Assembly: GCA_964400405.1 (NCBI GenBank)
Contig: CAYNUO010000002.1
Coordinates: 14,681-78,680 of the forward strand
DNA from: CANKJK01 sp964400405
GTDB taxonomy: Bacteria > Acidobacteriota > Vicinamibacteria > Vicinamibacterales > UBA2999
Direction: 5' to 3'
Length of the DNA: 64,000 nt
Part shown: positions 32,984 to 41,930 of the stretch, piece by piece
Numbering within the stretch: the first letter of the stretch is position 1
How the letters are laid out: every line of letters starts with the position of its first letter
Notes under the pieces: model-generated
What the model was told of the DNA's origin: nothing
The model's input: only the letters and a program-made list of their open reading frames with translations
Database searches by the model: none
Program-made: the position numbers and the translations under genes

Positions 32984-35610
32984 CGGGCGCGTGACGGGGA
33001 CTCCGCGGTGCGAACGCCGAACGCGGTCTGCAAGCCGCGCAGGTGCCGCACATCCAGTTCCGAGAAGCCGCCCGCGCCGACACCGGCGAACACGCGTTTG
33101 GCGACCTCGAGGTGATCCCAGCGGAAGCCGCCCGGGTCGGAGTAGAACGTCACGGTGTCGGTGCCCACCAGCGGCGCCAGGTACGAGAAGCCACCGTAGC
33201 TGCCGACGTACGCGTCGGCGCCGCGGATGATGGCCGTCTGCGTGGCCAGGTTGGTCGCGGGTTCGAGCAGATGGTCGATCCGGTGCACACGCCCGCCGGC
33301 CGGCACCTGGAAGTCGTCGTGATCGTCGTACCGGACGCCCGGGTTGAGCAGCACGACGTCGGTCTCCGCGGACAGGTCCGCCAGCAGCGCGTCGACGAAG
33401 CTCCGGTTCTCGGCCGTCGCCGGCATGCCCAGGTTCCCGTAGAACTTCGCGACGACGTACCGCTCCGGCAGCTGCCGGCGAATCGCGGCCTCGCCCTCCG
33501 ATTCCGGTATCAGGCCGAACTGCGTGAAGAGCTCCACGAGCGTGACCGGCTGATGCTGCTTCCAGAACAGCTGGAAGAGGCCGTACATCAGAGACGGATG
33601 GAGCACGTGATAGTCGGCGAGCGCGTGCGTCGAGGCGACCTGCTCGACGATCGCGCGGTCGAATCCGGCGAGCTGCACGTGCTTGAGGACGCCCTTCTGC
33701 TCGGAGATCCGTTCCTCGTTCCGCGTGCGGAACTCGTCCGGTGAGTAGTAGCGGAAGACGTCGTCGTAGTGCGCCGCCACGCCGCCGTACCAGGCGTGGG
33801 TACCTCCCCGGGAGACGATGTACAGCCGCGCGGGGTCGAGCCTGGCGTAGCGCGCGACCCACCTGACGAACGGCACCCAGTACAGCAGCTCGAACCCGGC
33901 CTCGGAGAGCCACGGCCCCGCGATGATCGGGCGGCCGTCGGCCGCCATCTGGAGCACCTGCTCGCGGACGGCCTGCGCCTCCGGCGTCTCGCTGCCGGCG
34001 AGCACCTTCTGTTCGCGCACCTTGCCGACGCGCGGCGCCAGCGGGGACGCGCCGCCGATCGCCTCGACCTTGGCGCGCGCGGAGGCCTGACGCTTGCGGG
34101 CACCGTGCATCTCGCCGCCATCGGCGGCCGGCGCCTGCTCTGCCCGCGTCCGCTCCCGGGGACTGCCGAGGCGCTCGAGCACGCGCGGCAGCAGCAGCCG
34201 GGCCACGCCGACTGCAGGCGGCGAGAATGGCGGCCGCGCCGGCTTCGACAGGAGCTTCTCGATCGCGTCGACGAACAGCGGCGTCGCGGGCACGTCGAGC
34301 CCCTTCGGCCGGATGAAGCCCTCGGTGAACCGCCGGCTCTTCTCGTCGTGCTCCACGCGCTCGGTGAGCGGCGCCGCCAGCTGCGCGACGTGCTCCTCGA
34401 ACGACCGCGCCACGTGCAGCAGGCCGCCGTTCACGCTGGACAGATAGTGGAAGTGGATGGTGCCTTCCTGATTCGCCCGCGAGTACTTCGGCAGCACGAC
34501 GGTGTGGACGGGCCGCCCGACGATGCCGGCTTCCAGGAAGGCACTCGTGTTCAGGCCGACGACCGCCGCGCTGTAGTGCAGCGAGTCGAAGTAGTCACCG
34601 CGGCTCTTCTCGTCGACCGGCAGGCTCCCCCAGAACACGACGTCGCGGTACTGCGCGAAGTTGAAGCCGCGCCATTCGTCCATACGGGACGGATGCGGCC
34701 GGATCAGGATGCCGGCGTCCCGGACAGCCGGGTCTTCCGACTCGCGGACGGCGCGAATCCACTTCTCGACGAAGACCGTCTCGTCGACGGTGTCCCTGAA
34801 CAGCGACGAACAGACGTAGAGCAGGAACGGCTTGTCCGCCGGAAGGCCGCGTTCGGCAAGGAACTGCGCCCGGGTTCTGCGCGGTGTCCAGCCGAACCAG
34901 TGGTCGTAGGCCTGTGCGCCCGTGACCGCCACGCGCTTCGACGGCAGGCCGTGGAACGTCACGGCCTCCCGCTTCTGGACGCCGTTCCACACCAGCACCA
35001 GGTCCGGCTCCAGCCGGATCAGCGCCTTGCTCGACAGGTGATCCCAGCTGGTCACCGGCAGCGCCGTCCGCAGCCCGAGCGACCGGGCCGCCTGCAGGTA
35101 GTCGAACTGCGGAGAGCCGAGCTCGATGAGCGGCGTCACGAGCACGGCGTCCGGCGCTTCGTCACGCAGCCAGTCGGCGATCGGCTGGCTCACCGGCACC
35201 GCCTGCTCCAGCCAGCGGAGGAACGCCCCGATGGCCTGCCGGCCCTGTCGGCGCTTCCCGATGGGATGCTCGAGCCAGCGCACGACCGCTTCGGGGGCGC
35301 GGGCCTCCGCGCGCTCGCGCAGATGCGGCGCCTTCTCGTACGCCGGCTCCCTGAAGCGCAGGTAATCGATGGCCAGGCGCAACTGACGGACGCGGGAGGC
35401 GTGCTCCCCTCTGGCCCGCACCGGCGCGGTCGTCACCGACACGTTCGGCGATGCGGCGAGCAGGGCGGCCATCAGCTCCGGACTGCCCGACGGATGGTCC
35501 TGCTTCTCGAGCGCGATCCGCACGTGGTGCCCGCGGGCGGCCAGGGCACGGATGACGCCATCGAAGTTCCGGAGATAACCGCTGTGCCGCGAGATGAACA
35601 GGATCTTCAC
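32980..35610 (-). CDS. Family A-family B fusion protein, putative dual glycosyltransferase
   Basis: The 876-residue product joins two domains found apart elsewhere in this locus. Residues 1 to about 470 are family A (KILFISRHSGYLRNFD, SWDHLSSKALIR, VTGAQAYDHWF, YVCSSLF, NQEGTIHFHYL). A charged, Ala-rich linker of about 80 residues (GARKRQASARAKVEAI) follows, and from about residue 560 comes family B (IAGPWLSEAGFELLYW, IVSRGGTHAWYGG, LHPSLMYGLFQLFW, YVGSYGGFSYLAPLVG). The GTG at 35610 overlaps the upstream family B stop (GTGA). Both domains keep all the motifs I use to define the families. A fusion implies that A and B act on the same chain in succession. Confidence 0.8.
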   Translation of the reverse strand: MKILFISRHSGYLRNFDGVIRALAARGHHVRIALEKQDHPSGSPELMAALLAASPNVSVTTAPVRARGEHASRVRQLRLAIDYLRFREPAYEKAPHLRERAEARAPEAVVRWLEHPIGKRRQGRQAIGAFLRWLEQAVPVSQPIADWLRDEAPDAVLVTPLIELGSPQFDYLQAARSLGLRTALPVTSWDHLSSKALIRLEPDLVLVWNGVQKREAVTFHGLPSKRVAVTGAQAYDHWFGWTPRRTRAQFLAERGLPADKPFLLYVCSSLFRDTVDETVFVEKWIRAVRESEDPAVRDAGILIRPHPSRMDEWRGFNFAQYRDVVFWGSLPVDEKSRGDYFDSLHYSAAVVGLNTSAFLEAGIVGRPVHTVVLPKYSRANQEGTIHFHYLSSVNGGLLHVARSFEEHVAQLAAPLTERVEHDEKSRRFTEGFIRPKGLDVPATPLFVDAIEKLLSKPARPPFSPPAVGVARLLLPRVLERLGSPRERTRAEQAPAADGGEMHGARKRQASARAKVEAIGGASPLAPRVGKVREQKVLAGSETPEAQAVREQVLQMAADGRPIIAGPWLSEAGFELLYWVPFVRWVARYARLDPARLYIVSRGGTHAWYGGVAAHYDDVFRYYSPDEFRTRNEERISEQKGVLKHVQLAGFDRAIVEQVASTHALADYHVLHPSLMYGLFQLFWKQHQPVTLVELFTQFGLIPESEGEAAIRRQLPERYVVAKFYGNLGMPATAENRSFVDALLADLSAETDVVLLNPGVRYDDHDDFQVPAGGRVHRIDHLLEPATNLATQTAIIRGADAYVGSYGGFSYLAPLVGTDTVTFYSDPGGFRWDHLEVAKRVFAGVGAGGFSELDVRHLRGLQTAFGVRTAESPSRAR

Positions 35611-36719
35611 GCCGTCACCTTTCCGGCGGAGAGCTCGAGGCCGAGCGGGCCGAGCGCACCCAGGTCGAAGGGCGTGAAGCGCGCGGCTCCGAGCACGCGG
35701 TAGACGCGGCGTGCCACGTGGAGATGCACGTTGAGGAACTTCACGTCGGTCATCACCGCCGTCGTCTCGGTACCGAGCATCGGCGCCAGCCAGGCGATGC
35801 TGCCGCACGTGCCGACGAACGCCCGCGCGTTGGCGATGAGCCGGGACTGCACGGCGAGGTTGTTCCGTGGCGTCATCCACTCCCTGGCGCTGATGATGCG
35901 GTCGGTGCGCGGGAAATCGTAGTCGCCATGGTCGTCGAGCCTGAGACCGGTGTCGAGCATCACGATCGGATGCCGCTCGGCAAGCGCGTCGATGAGCTGC
36001 CGGAGCAGGCGCCGGGTATCCGGAACGTCCTGCAGCGACTGCGCCGCATACAACTTCACCGCCACGTAGGCATCCGGAAGGCCCGGCAGCGGCACGTCGG
36101 CCGCAGCTGGCGGCGTCACCATGCGATAGCTGGTGTGCTCGTCGAGAAAGCTGAGCGCGCGGTGCCCGGCCCAGAACTGCTGGAACAGGCGGTACATCAG
36201 CGCGGGGTGCAGGACCTGGACGCGCGGCACGCCCCAGTGCGCCCGCGCCCGTTCCACGAGGTCGCGCTCGAACGGCGGCATCTCGAGCTGCTTGAGGGTG
36301 CCGGCCGCGCCCGCGGCGCGGGACGCGGCGGACGCGGCAAACGCGTCCGGCGTCACGTGGTCGAACACCTCGAACCGGTTCGGCGTGATGTCCGAGTACC
36401 ACGCGCCGGCCCCGCCGCGCGACACGACCAGCAGCTGCTCCGGCTTGATGCGGTACGTCTGCTTGAACCAGCGCACGAACGGGACCCAGTAGAGGGCCTC
36501 GTAGCCGACCTCGGAGAGCCACGGCCCGACGACGATCGGATCACCGGGATCGGCGAGCCGCTCGATCTCCTGCTCCAGGTCGATCTCGGTGCGTACGGCC
36601 GCCCATCGCTCCTGCACGCGCTGCCGGCGCGACTGCCAGCGCACGAACGGCCGGCGCAGGCCCCATGTCTGCAGCAGCGCTTTCCGGGTCAGGTTGTACG
36701 CAATCGCGGGAACGTTCAC
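35607..36719 (-). CDS. Family B putative glycosyltransferase
   Basis: The 370-residue product has a short N-terminal basic helix, then IVVGPWLSEVGYEALYW near residue 78, VVSRGGAGAWYSDI, LHPALMYRLFQQFWAGHRA, LDTGLRLDDHGDYDF and ARAFVGTCGSIAWLAPMLG. Like the product of 29263 it has GTCGS in place of GTYGG, and the sequence RIISAREWMTPRNNLA also matches that copy (RIISAREWLTPRTNLA), so these two form a subgroup. The GTG at 36719 overlaps the next family B stop (GTGA). Family B genes 35607 and 36716 lie directly in tandem. Confidence 0.72.
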   Translation of the reverse strand: MNVPAIAYNLTRKALLQTWGLRRPFVRWQSRRQRVQERWAAVRTEIDLEQEIERLADPGDPIVVGPWLSEVGYEALYWVPFVRWFKQTYRIKPEQLLVVSRGGAGAWYSDITPNRFEVFDHVTPDAFAASAASRAAGAAGTLKQLEMPPFERDLVERARAHWGVPRVQVLHPALMYRLFQQFWAGHRALSFLDEHTSYRMVTPPAAADVPLPGLPDAYVAVKLYAAQSLQDVPDTRRLLRQLIDALAERHPIVMLDTGLRLDDHGDYDFPRTDRIISAREWMTPRNNLAVQSRLIANARAFVGTCGSIAWLAPMLGTETTAVMTDVKFLNVHLHVARRVYRVLGAARFTPFDLGALGPLGLELSAGKVTA

Positions 36720-37726
36720 GACGCCACCGCCACCGGTGCCGGACCTGCGGGCGAGACCGTCAGCAGGTCGTGACCGAATCCCCTGAACACGGACTGCGCC
36801 AGCGCGAGATGGGTCTTCGAGAACCCCGCCGGGTTCGAGTAGATGGCGCGGGCCGGCACGCCGCGGCTCGGCGCGAGATACGCGAAACCACCGTAGGTCC
36901 CGACCCAGGACGTCGCCCGCGCCACGATCGCGTCCTGCTGCGCGAGGTTCGTCGCGGGCGTGGGCGCCGGGAGGCCGCGCTGCGCGAACTGCGCCTCCTC
37001 GTCCCACGCGGCGTGGTCATCGACGCGAAGGCCGGTGCCGAGTGACACGACCGGGCCGTCCTCCGCGAGCGTGCGCACGATGCGCTCGGCGGCGGCGCGG
37101 TTCTCCGCCGTCGCCGGGAACGCCTCGTTGAAATAGAAGCGCACCGCCGTGAAGCGTTCGGGCAGGTCGACGTCGGGTGCCGCGGCCGGCGGGAGCGGCT
37201 CGAACCGCGCGTGCGCGCGAATCCACGACTCGTCGGCATGCTTCCACCAGAACGGATTGAACAGCCGGAACATCACGCCGGGATGCAGCACCTCGGGCCG
37301 GTCGAAGCCCTCGGCCGCCGCGACGCTCGCCACGAGCGCCGATTCGGATGCCGTCGGCCGCACCTGCTTCTGCTCACCGAACACGGCAATGCGCTCCTGT
37401 CCCATCCGCGCGAGGTCTTCGGGCGCCAGCACGTCGAACGCGTCGCGGTACCGTGACGAGACACGGCCGTACCAGGCCGCCGTGCCGCCGCGCGAGACGA
37501 CGAGCAGGCGCGATCGGTCGAAGCCGCAGGCGTCGACGGCCCACTCGAGAAACGGCCGCCAGTAGAGCAGCTCGAAGCCGACCTCCCCGAGCCACGGCCC
37601 CACCACCACCGGGCGGCCGCTCCGCGCCATGCGCGTGAGCTCCTGGACCACGGCGCGGCCCGTCCATTCGCGCCACGCGCCGGCCGCGAGCGATCGGACG
37701 GGCGCGGGCAGCCAGCGCGCGCTCAC
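36716..37726 (-). CDS. Family B putative glycosyltransferase, shortest copy
   Basis: The 336-residue product is close to a minimal family B protein: VVVGPWLGEVGFELLYW near residue 39, VVSRGGTAAWYGRV, LHPGVMFRLFNPFWWKHADE, GTGLRVDDHAAW, and SWVGTYGGFAYLAPSRGV near the end. There is hardly any N-terminal extension, which shows that the coiled or basic extensions of other copies are additions. The GTG at 37726 overlaps the stop of the A-B fusion gene (GTGA), and its own stop overlaps the next family B gene. The substrate is unknown. Confidence 0.72.
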   Translation of the reverse strand: MSARWLPAPVRSLAAGAWREWTGRAVVQELTRMARSGRPVVVGPWLGEVGFELLYWRPFLEWAVDACGFDRSRLLVVSRGGTAAWYGRVSSRYRDAFDVLAPEDLARMGQERIAVFGEQKQVRPTASESALVASVAAAEGFDRPEVLHPGVMFRLFNPFWWKHADESWIRAHARFEPLPPAAAPDVDLPERFTAVRFYFNEAFPATAENRAAAERIVRTLAEDGPVVSLGTGLRVDDHAAWDEEAQFAQRGLPAPTPATNLAQQDAIVARATSWVGTYGGFAYLAPSRGVPARAIYSNPAGFSKTHLALAQSVFRGFGHDLLTVSPAGPAPVAVAS

Positions 37727-40395
37727 CGGGACGGACCTCGCGACGCGGCGGCCGCCGCCACGACACCCCCCGCGCCGAGCGCGAGCCGCGTCACGGGCAG
37801 TTCCCGGAGGTCGAGCGGCACGAACGCCCCGACCTGCAGCGCCGAGAAGACGCGACGCGCCACGTCGAGGTGGTCGAAGCGGAAGCCGGTCGGATGTGAG
37901 TAGAACGCCACCGTGTTCACGCCGAGCAGCGGCGCCAGGTACGAGAAGCCGCCGTAGGTGCCGACGAACGCATCGGCGCCCGCGATCACGGCCGACTGGA
38001 CCTCGAGGTTGTCCTCGGGCCGCATCAGCTGCGACACCCGGTGCACGCGTCCGCGCACGTCCGACGGCAGGTCGGCGTGGTCGTCGAAGCGGACGCCCGT
38101 GTCGAGCAGCACGACGTCGGAGGTCTCGGCCAACGTGCGCAGCGTGTCGCCGATGAAGCGCCGGTTCTCACCGGTGTCCGGGAGGGCGCCGTTCGCGTAG
38201 AACTTCGCCGCGACGTAGTGGGCCGGCAGGGCGGCGCGGACGTCGGGGCGGTCGGGCCGCGCGAGCGGACCGAACGACGTGAACGCATCGATGAGCGTCA
38301 CCGGCGCCAGCTGCCGCCAGTAGGCGTTGAACAGCCGGTACATCGTCGACGGATGAATCCGGTGGGCCTTGCCGAGACCCAGGTCCGACACGACCCGCTG
38401 CTCGATCTCGCGATCCCACGCCGTCATCTCGAGGTGCTTCAGGCGGCCACCGTACGTGGTCTGCCGCTCCTCGTTCATGCGGCGGAACTCGTCGGGCGTG
38501 CAGTAGCGGAACACGTCGACGTAGCGACTCGTGATGTCCCGATACCAGGAGGCCGTACCTCCGCGCGAGATCACGACGAGCCGGTCGGCGTCGATGTTGC
38601 CGTAGGCCCGCGCCCACTTCAGGAACGGAATCCAGTAGAGCAGCTCGAAGCCGGTCTCCGAGACCCACGGCCCGAGGATGATCGGCTCGCTGATACGGCC
38701 GATCGCCGTCACCAGCGCCCGGACCTCCTGCACCTCCGGGACGTTCGGGAACTTCTCGACCTTCGCCGGGTCCGCGCCCTTCCCCACCTTCGGCAGCATC
38801 GTGCCCTGATGCGGGACCGGCGGCGCCGCGCCGAGCAGCACGAGCAGCCGGCGCCGGAGCGGAGCCCACGCGTACTCGATGGTGCGCCGCTTCGTCCGCT
38901 GCACCAGGGACCGTGCGCTCTTGCGGCCCAGCTCGGTCCACACCTGCGCACCCGCCACGAGCAGCCACGGCAGCAGCAGCACGCGGGCCGCCAGCGCGGA
39001 CACCGTCGGCACGCGAACCGGCGCCGGCGCGGGCCGTGCGCCCAGCGCCTCGATCGCGTCCGCGAAGCGCGGCGTGCCGGCCTGATCCCGGCCGAACGGG
39101 CGCACGAACCCTTCCACGAAGCGGCGGCTCTTGTCGGAGGTCTCGCCGGCCAGCGCCCGCGCGAGCTGCGCGCGATGCTCGTCGAAGCTGCGCGCCGCGT
39201 GCAGCAGGCCGCCGTTCACTTCGAGCAGATACCGGAAGTGCAGCGTGCCCTCCTGGTTCCTGCCGGAGAACTCCGGCAGCAGCACCGTGAAGACCGGCTT
39301 GTCGACGCAGCCCGCCTCGATGAATGCGCTCGTGTTGAGGCCGATGACCGCCGCGGCGTAGTGCATCGAGTCGAAGTAGTCGTCCTGCGACCCGGCGTCG
39401 ATCGGATGCGCGCCGTAGAACGCCACGTCGCGGTAGCCGGACAGGTCGGTGGACGCCCATTCGTCCATGCGCTGCGGATGCGGACGGACGAGGATGGCGG
39501 CGTCCCGCAGCGCGGGATCCGCGCTCGCGCGGATCTCCCGGATCCACTGCTCGACGAACCGGGCTTCGTTGCCGGTGCCCTTGAAGAGGGACGAGCAGAC
39601 GTACAGCAGGAACGGCTTGTCGCGCGGGAGACCGACGCGGTCGAGGAACGCCTCACGCGCACGCGACGGCCCGCGGTCGAACCACTTGTCGAAGCACTGC
39701 GCGCCGGTGACGACGATGCGCGCATCCGGCACGCCGTGAAAACGCATCGCCTCGTCGCGCTGCACGGGGTTCCACACCATGACGAGCTCGGGCAGCTCGC
39801 GCAGGCGCGACTTGCTCGACAGGTGATCCCAGCTGCCGACGGCCAGCACCGAGCGCAGGCCCAGGGCCTTCGACGCGATCAGATGGTCGAGCTGCGGCGC
39901 GCCCAGCTCGATGAGCGGCGTGATCAGCACGGCGTCCGGCCGCTGCTCACGGAGGAAGTCTTCGAGCGGCGCGTTCCTGGGGATGGCGCGCTCGAGCACA
40001 CGCAGCCAGCGCTCGAGCCGCCGCGCACCCTGCAGCCCCCCGAGTCCCGGCAGCCGCTGCAGCCGCAGCAGCATGTGGGGCGCGCGCTCACGCGCCCGTG
40101 CCCGCAGATGCGGCGTGTCGTCGTACAGCGGATCGACGAAGCGCAGGTAGTCGAGCGCGAGCCGCAACCGCCGCGTCATCTCGACCCACGCGCCCGAATC
40201 GCGGCCCTTCGTCCAGCCGAACGTCAGCCGCCCGCCGGATTCCGCGGCCAGCCGGCGCACGAGCTGGTCGCCGCCGAGCAGCTCCCACTTGTCCGCCGAG
40301 ACGTGGACGTCGTGGCCACGCCGCGTCAGCTCCAGCACCGCGGACTCGAAGTTCCGCAGGTAGGTGTAGTGCCGGACGAGGAAGAGGATGCGCAT
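37723..40395 (-). CDS. Family A-family B fusion protein, putative dual glycosyltransferase
   Basis: The 890-residue product has family A at residues 1 to about 480 (RILFLVRHYTYLRNFES, SWDHLSSKSRLR, VTGAQCFDKWFDRGPSR, LNTSAFIEAGCVDKPV, NQEGTLHFRYL). A hydrophobic and basic linker of about 110 residues (VSALAARVLLLPWLLVAGAQ) follows, then family B from about residue 620 (IILGPWVSETGFELLYW, VISRGGTASWYRDI, IHPSTMYRLFNAYWRQLA, VGTYGGFSYLAPLLG). The linker could be a membrane hairpin, unlike the polar linker of the fusion at 32980. The ATG at 40395 shares one base with the TGA of the next family A gene. Both domains look intact. Confidence 0.8.
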   Translation of the reverse strand: MRILFLVRHYTYLRNFESAVLELTRRGHDVHVSADKWELLGGDQLVRRLAAESGGRLTFGWTKGRDSGAWVEMTRRLRLALDYLRFVDPLYDDTPHLRARARERAPHMLLRLQRLPGLGGLQGARRLERWLRVLERAIPRNAPLEDFLREQRPDAVLITPLIELGAPQLDHLIASKALGLRSVLAVGSWDHLSSKSRLRELPELVMVWNPVQRDEAMRFHGVPDARIVVTGAQCFDKWFDRGPSRAREAFLDRVGLPRDKPFLLYVCSSLFKGTGNEARFVEQWIREIRASADPALRDAAILVRPHPQRMDEWASTDLSGYRDVAFYGAHPIDAGSQDDYFDSMHYAAAVIGLNTSAFIEAGCVDKPVFTVLLPEFSGRNQEGTLHFRYLLEVNGGLLHAARSFDEHRAQLARALAGETSDKSRRFVEGFVRPFGRDQAGTPRFADAIEALGARPAPAPVRVPTVSALAARVLLLPWLLVAGAQVWTELGRKSARSLVQRTKRRTIEYAWAPLRRRLLVLLGAAPPVPHQGTMLPKVGKGADPAKVEKFPNVPEVQEVRALVTAIGRISEPIILGPWVSETGFELLYWIPFLKWARAYGNIDADRLVVISRGGTASWYRDITSRYVDVFRYCTPDEFRRMNEERQTTYGGRLKHLEMTAWDREIEQRVVSDLGLGKAHRIHPSTMYRLFNAYWRQLAPVTLIDAFTSFGPLARPDRPDVRAALPAHYVAAKFYANGALPDTGENRRFIGDTLRTLAETSDVVLLDTGVRFDDHADLPSDVRGRVHRVSQLMRPEDNLEVQSAVIAGADAFVGTYGGFSYLAPLLGVNTVAFYSHPTGFRFDHLDVARRVFSALQVGAFVPLDLRELPVTRLALGAGGVVAAAAASRGPSR

Positions 40396-41930
40396 CAGGT
40401 GGTCGACGTCAGCTTCGCGCTGCCTTCTGCCTGCTTCCGGCGCTCCTGCGCGGCGCCGGCTTCGTCGTAGGTGAGCAGCCACCCGGCAGGCGTCATCACC
40501 AGCGCGAGGAACACACGGACCGCGAGGCGCGTCAGCAGACGCTGCCGCTCCGGCTTCTTCCGTTGCGCGACCGTCGGCAGCTGCTGGATGGCGCCGACCA
40601 CGAACGGCGTCGCCGCGTAGTTCACGCCGTGGGGTCTGACGAACCGGCTGACGAACGTCGCGCTGCGCCGGCCATCCACCTCGCCGCGCAGCGCCGGGGC
40701 CAGCTGCGCCGCGTGGTCCGCGAACGACCGCGCGCCGTGCAGCAGGCCCTGGTCGCCGTCGAACAGATAGTGGAAGTGAATCGTGCCTTCCTGATTCTCG
40801 AAGTACTCCGGCAGCAGGATCGTGAATGCCGGACGGCCCGCGATGGCACCCTCGATGAACGCGCTCGTGTTGAGGCCCACGACGCCCGCGCTGTAGTGCA
40901 ACGAGTCGAAGTAGTCCGAGCGCGACTCGACGTCCACAGGATTGCTGCCCCACAGCGCCACGCCGGGCTCGGACGAGACGTCCACGCCTTCCCACTCAGG
41001 GAACCGGGCCGGATGCGGCCGGACCAGGATGTTGGCGTCGCGCAGCTCCGGATGTCCGCTCTCGCGCAGTTCCCGGATCCAGCGCATCACGAAGCCGGCC
41101 TCCGGAGGGCTGCCCTTGAAGAGCGACGAGCAGACCCACAGCAGGAACGGCCGGTCGTCCCGCAACCCGACGCGCCGGCAGAACTCGGCCCGCGATCGCG
41201 ACGGTTCGCGGTCGAACCACTGATCGAAGCATTGCGCACCGGTCACCACGACGCGCTCGGCCGGCACCTTGTGCAGGGTCGTGGCCTCCCGCTGCTGGAT
41301 TGGGTTCCACACGAGGATGCGGTCGGGAACGGTCCGGATCAACGCCTTGCTCGACAGGTGATCCCAGCTCCAGACACACAGAGCCGTCGGGATCCGCCGC
41401 GCCATCGCCGCGTAGAGGTAGTCGGGCTGCGGTGAGGCCACCACGCCGATGAGCGGCGTGAAGAGGACCACGTCGGGCTTCTGCGCATCGAGAAACCCGA
41501 GGATTTCGCCGTGCGACGGCAGCCCGCGCTCGACCGCCGCCAGCCAGCGCGCGAGGAACCGCCGCCCGGCGACCGTGCGGAACGGCCACCGCTCCGTCAG
41601 CCACAGCACGCCGATGGGCGCTCGATTTCTGGCGCGCTGACCCAGGCGCGGCATCTTCTCGTAGGGCGGCGACAGGTACCGCAGGTAGTCGATGCCGAAC
41701 CGCAGACGGGTGCCGAGCGTGTACTCGCGGCGCCTCGGCCGCGGCGCCGGACCGGAGGTCACCTGCCCGGGAAACTCGGCCTCGAGGCGCTCGACGATCG
41801 ACGTCCCGCCGAACGCCTCGTCCATGTCCACGGCAACGTGGATCTGGTGACCGTTCCGTGCCAGGCCCGTCAGCACGGACTCGAAGTTCCGCAGGTACGT
41901 GTAGTGCCGCGCGAAGAAGAGGATCTTCAC
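40395..41930 (-). CDS. Family A putative glycosyltransferase
   Basis: The 511-residue product carries KILFFARHYTYLRNFESVL, VVLFTPLIGVVASPQPDYLY, SWDHLSSKALIR, LVWNPIQQREAT, VTGAQCFDQWFDREPSRSR, RPHPARFPEWEG, GLNTSAFIEGAIAGRP and NQEGTIHFHYL. The C-terminal tail is short, with one hydrophobic stretch (VRVFLALVMTPAGWLLTY) that may sit at the membrane. The GTG at 41930 overlaps the methyltransferase stop (GTGA). It has every conserved family block, so it serves as a good reference copy for judging the gap in the gene at 47392. Confidence 0.76.
   Translation of the reverse strand: MKILFFARHYTYLRNFESVLTGLARNGHQIHVAVDMDEAFGGTSIVERLEAEFPGQVTSGPAPRPRRREYTLGTRLRFGIDYLRYLSPPYEKMPRLGQRARNRAPIGVLWLTERWPFRTVAGRRFLARWLAAVERGLPSHGEILGFLDAQKPDVVLFTPLIGVVASPQPDYLYAAMARRIPTALCVWSWDHLSSKALIRTVPDRILVWNPIQQREATTLHKVPAERVVVTGAQCFDQWFDREPSRSRAEFCRRVGLRDDRPFLLWVCSSLFKGSPPEAGFVMRWIRELRESGHPELRDANILVRPHPARFPEWEGVDVSSEPGVALWGSNPVDVESRSDYFDSLHYSAGVVGLNTSAFIEGAIAGRPAFTILLPEYFENQEGTIHFHYLFDGDQGLLHGARSFADHAAQLAPALRGEVDGRRSATFVSRFVRPHGVNYAATPFVVGAIQQLPTVAQRKKPERQRLLTRLAVRVFLALVMTPAGWLLTYDEAGAAQERRKQAEGSAKLTSTT

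Noticed and set aside
32980..36522. A 1180-codon frame as a triple fusion B-A-B
   Set aside because: The part above 35610 is an off-frame reading of the separate B gene at 35607-36719, which has its own motifs and a GTGA junction. Only A-B is real.
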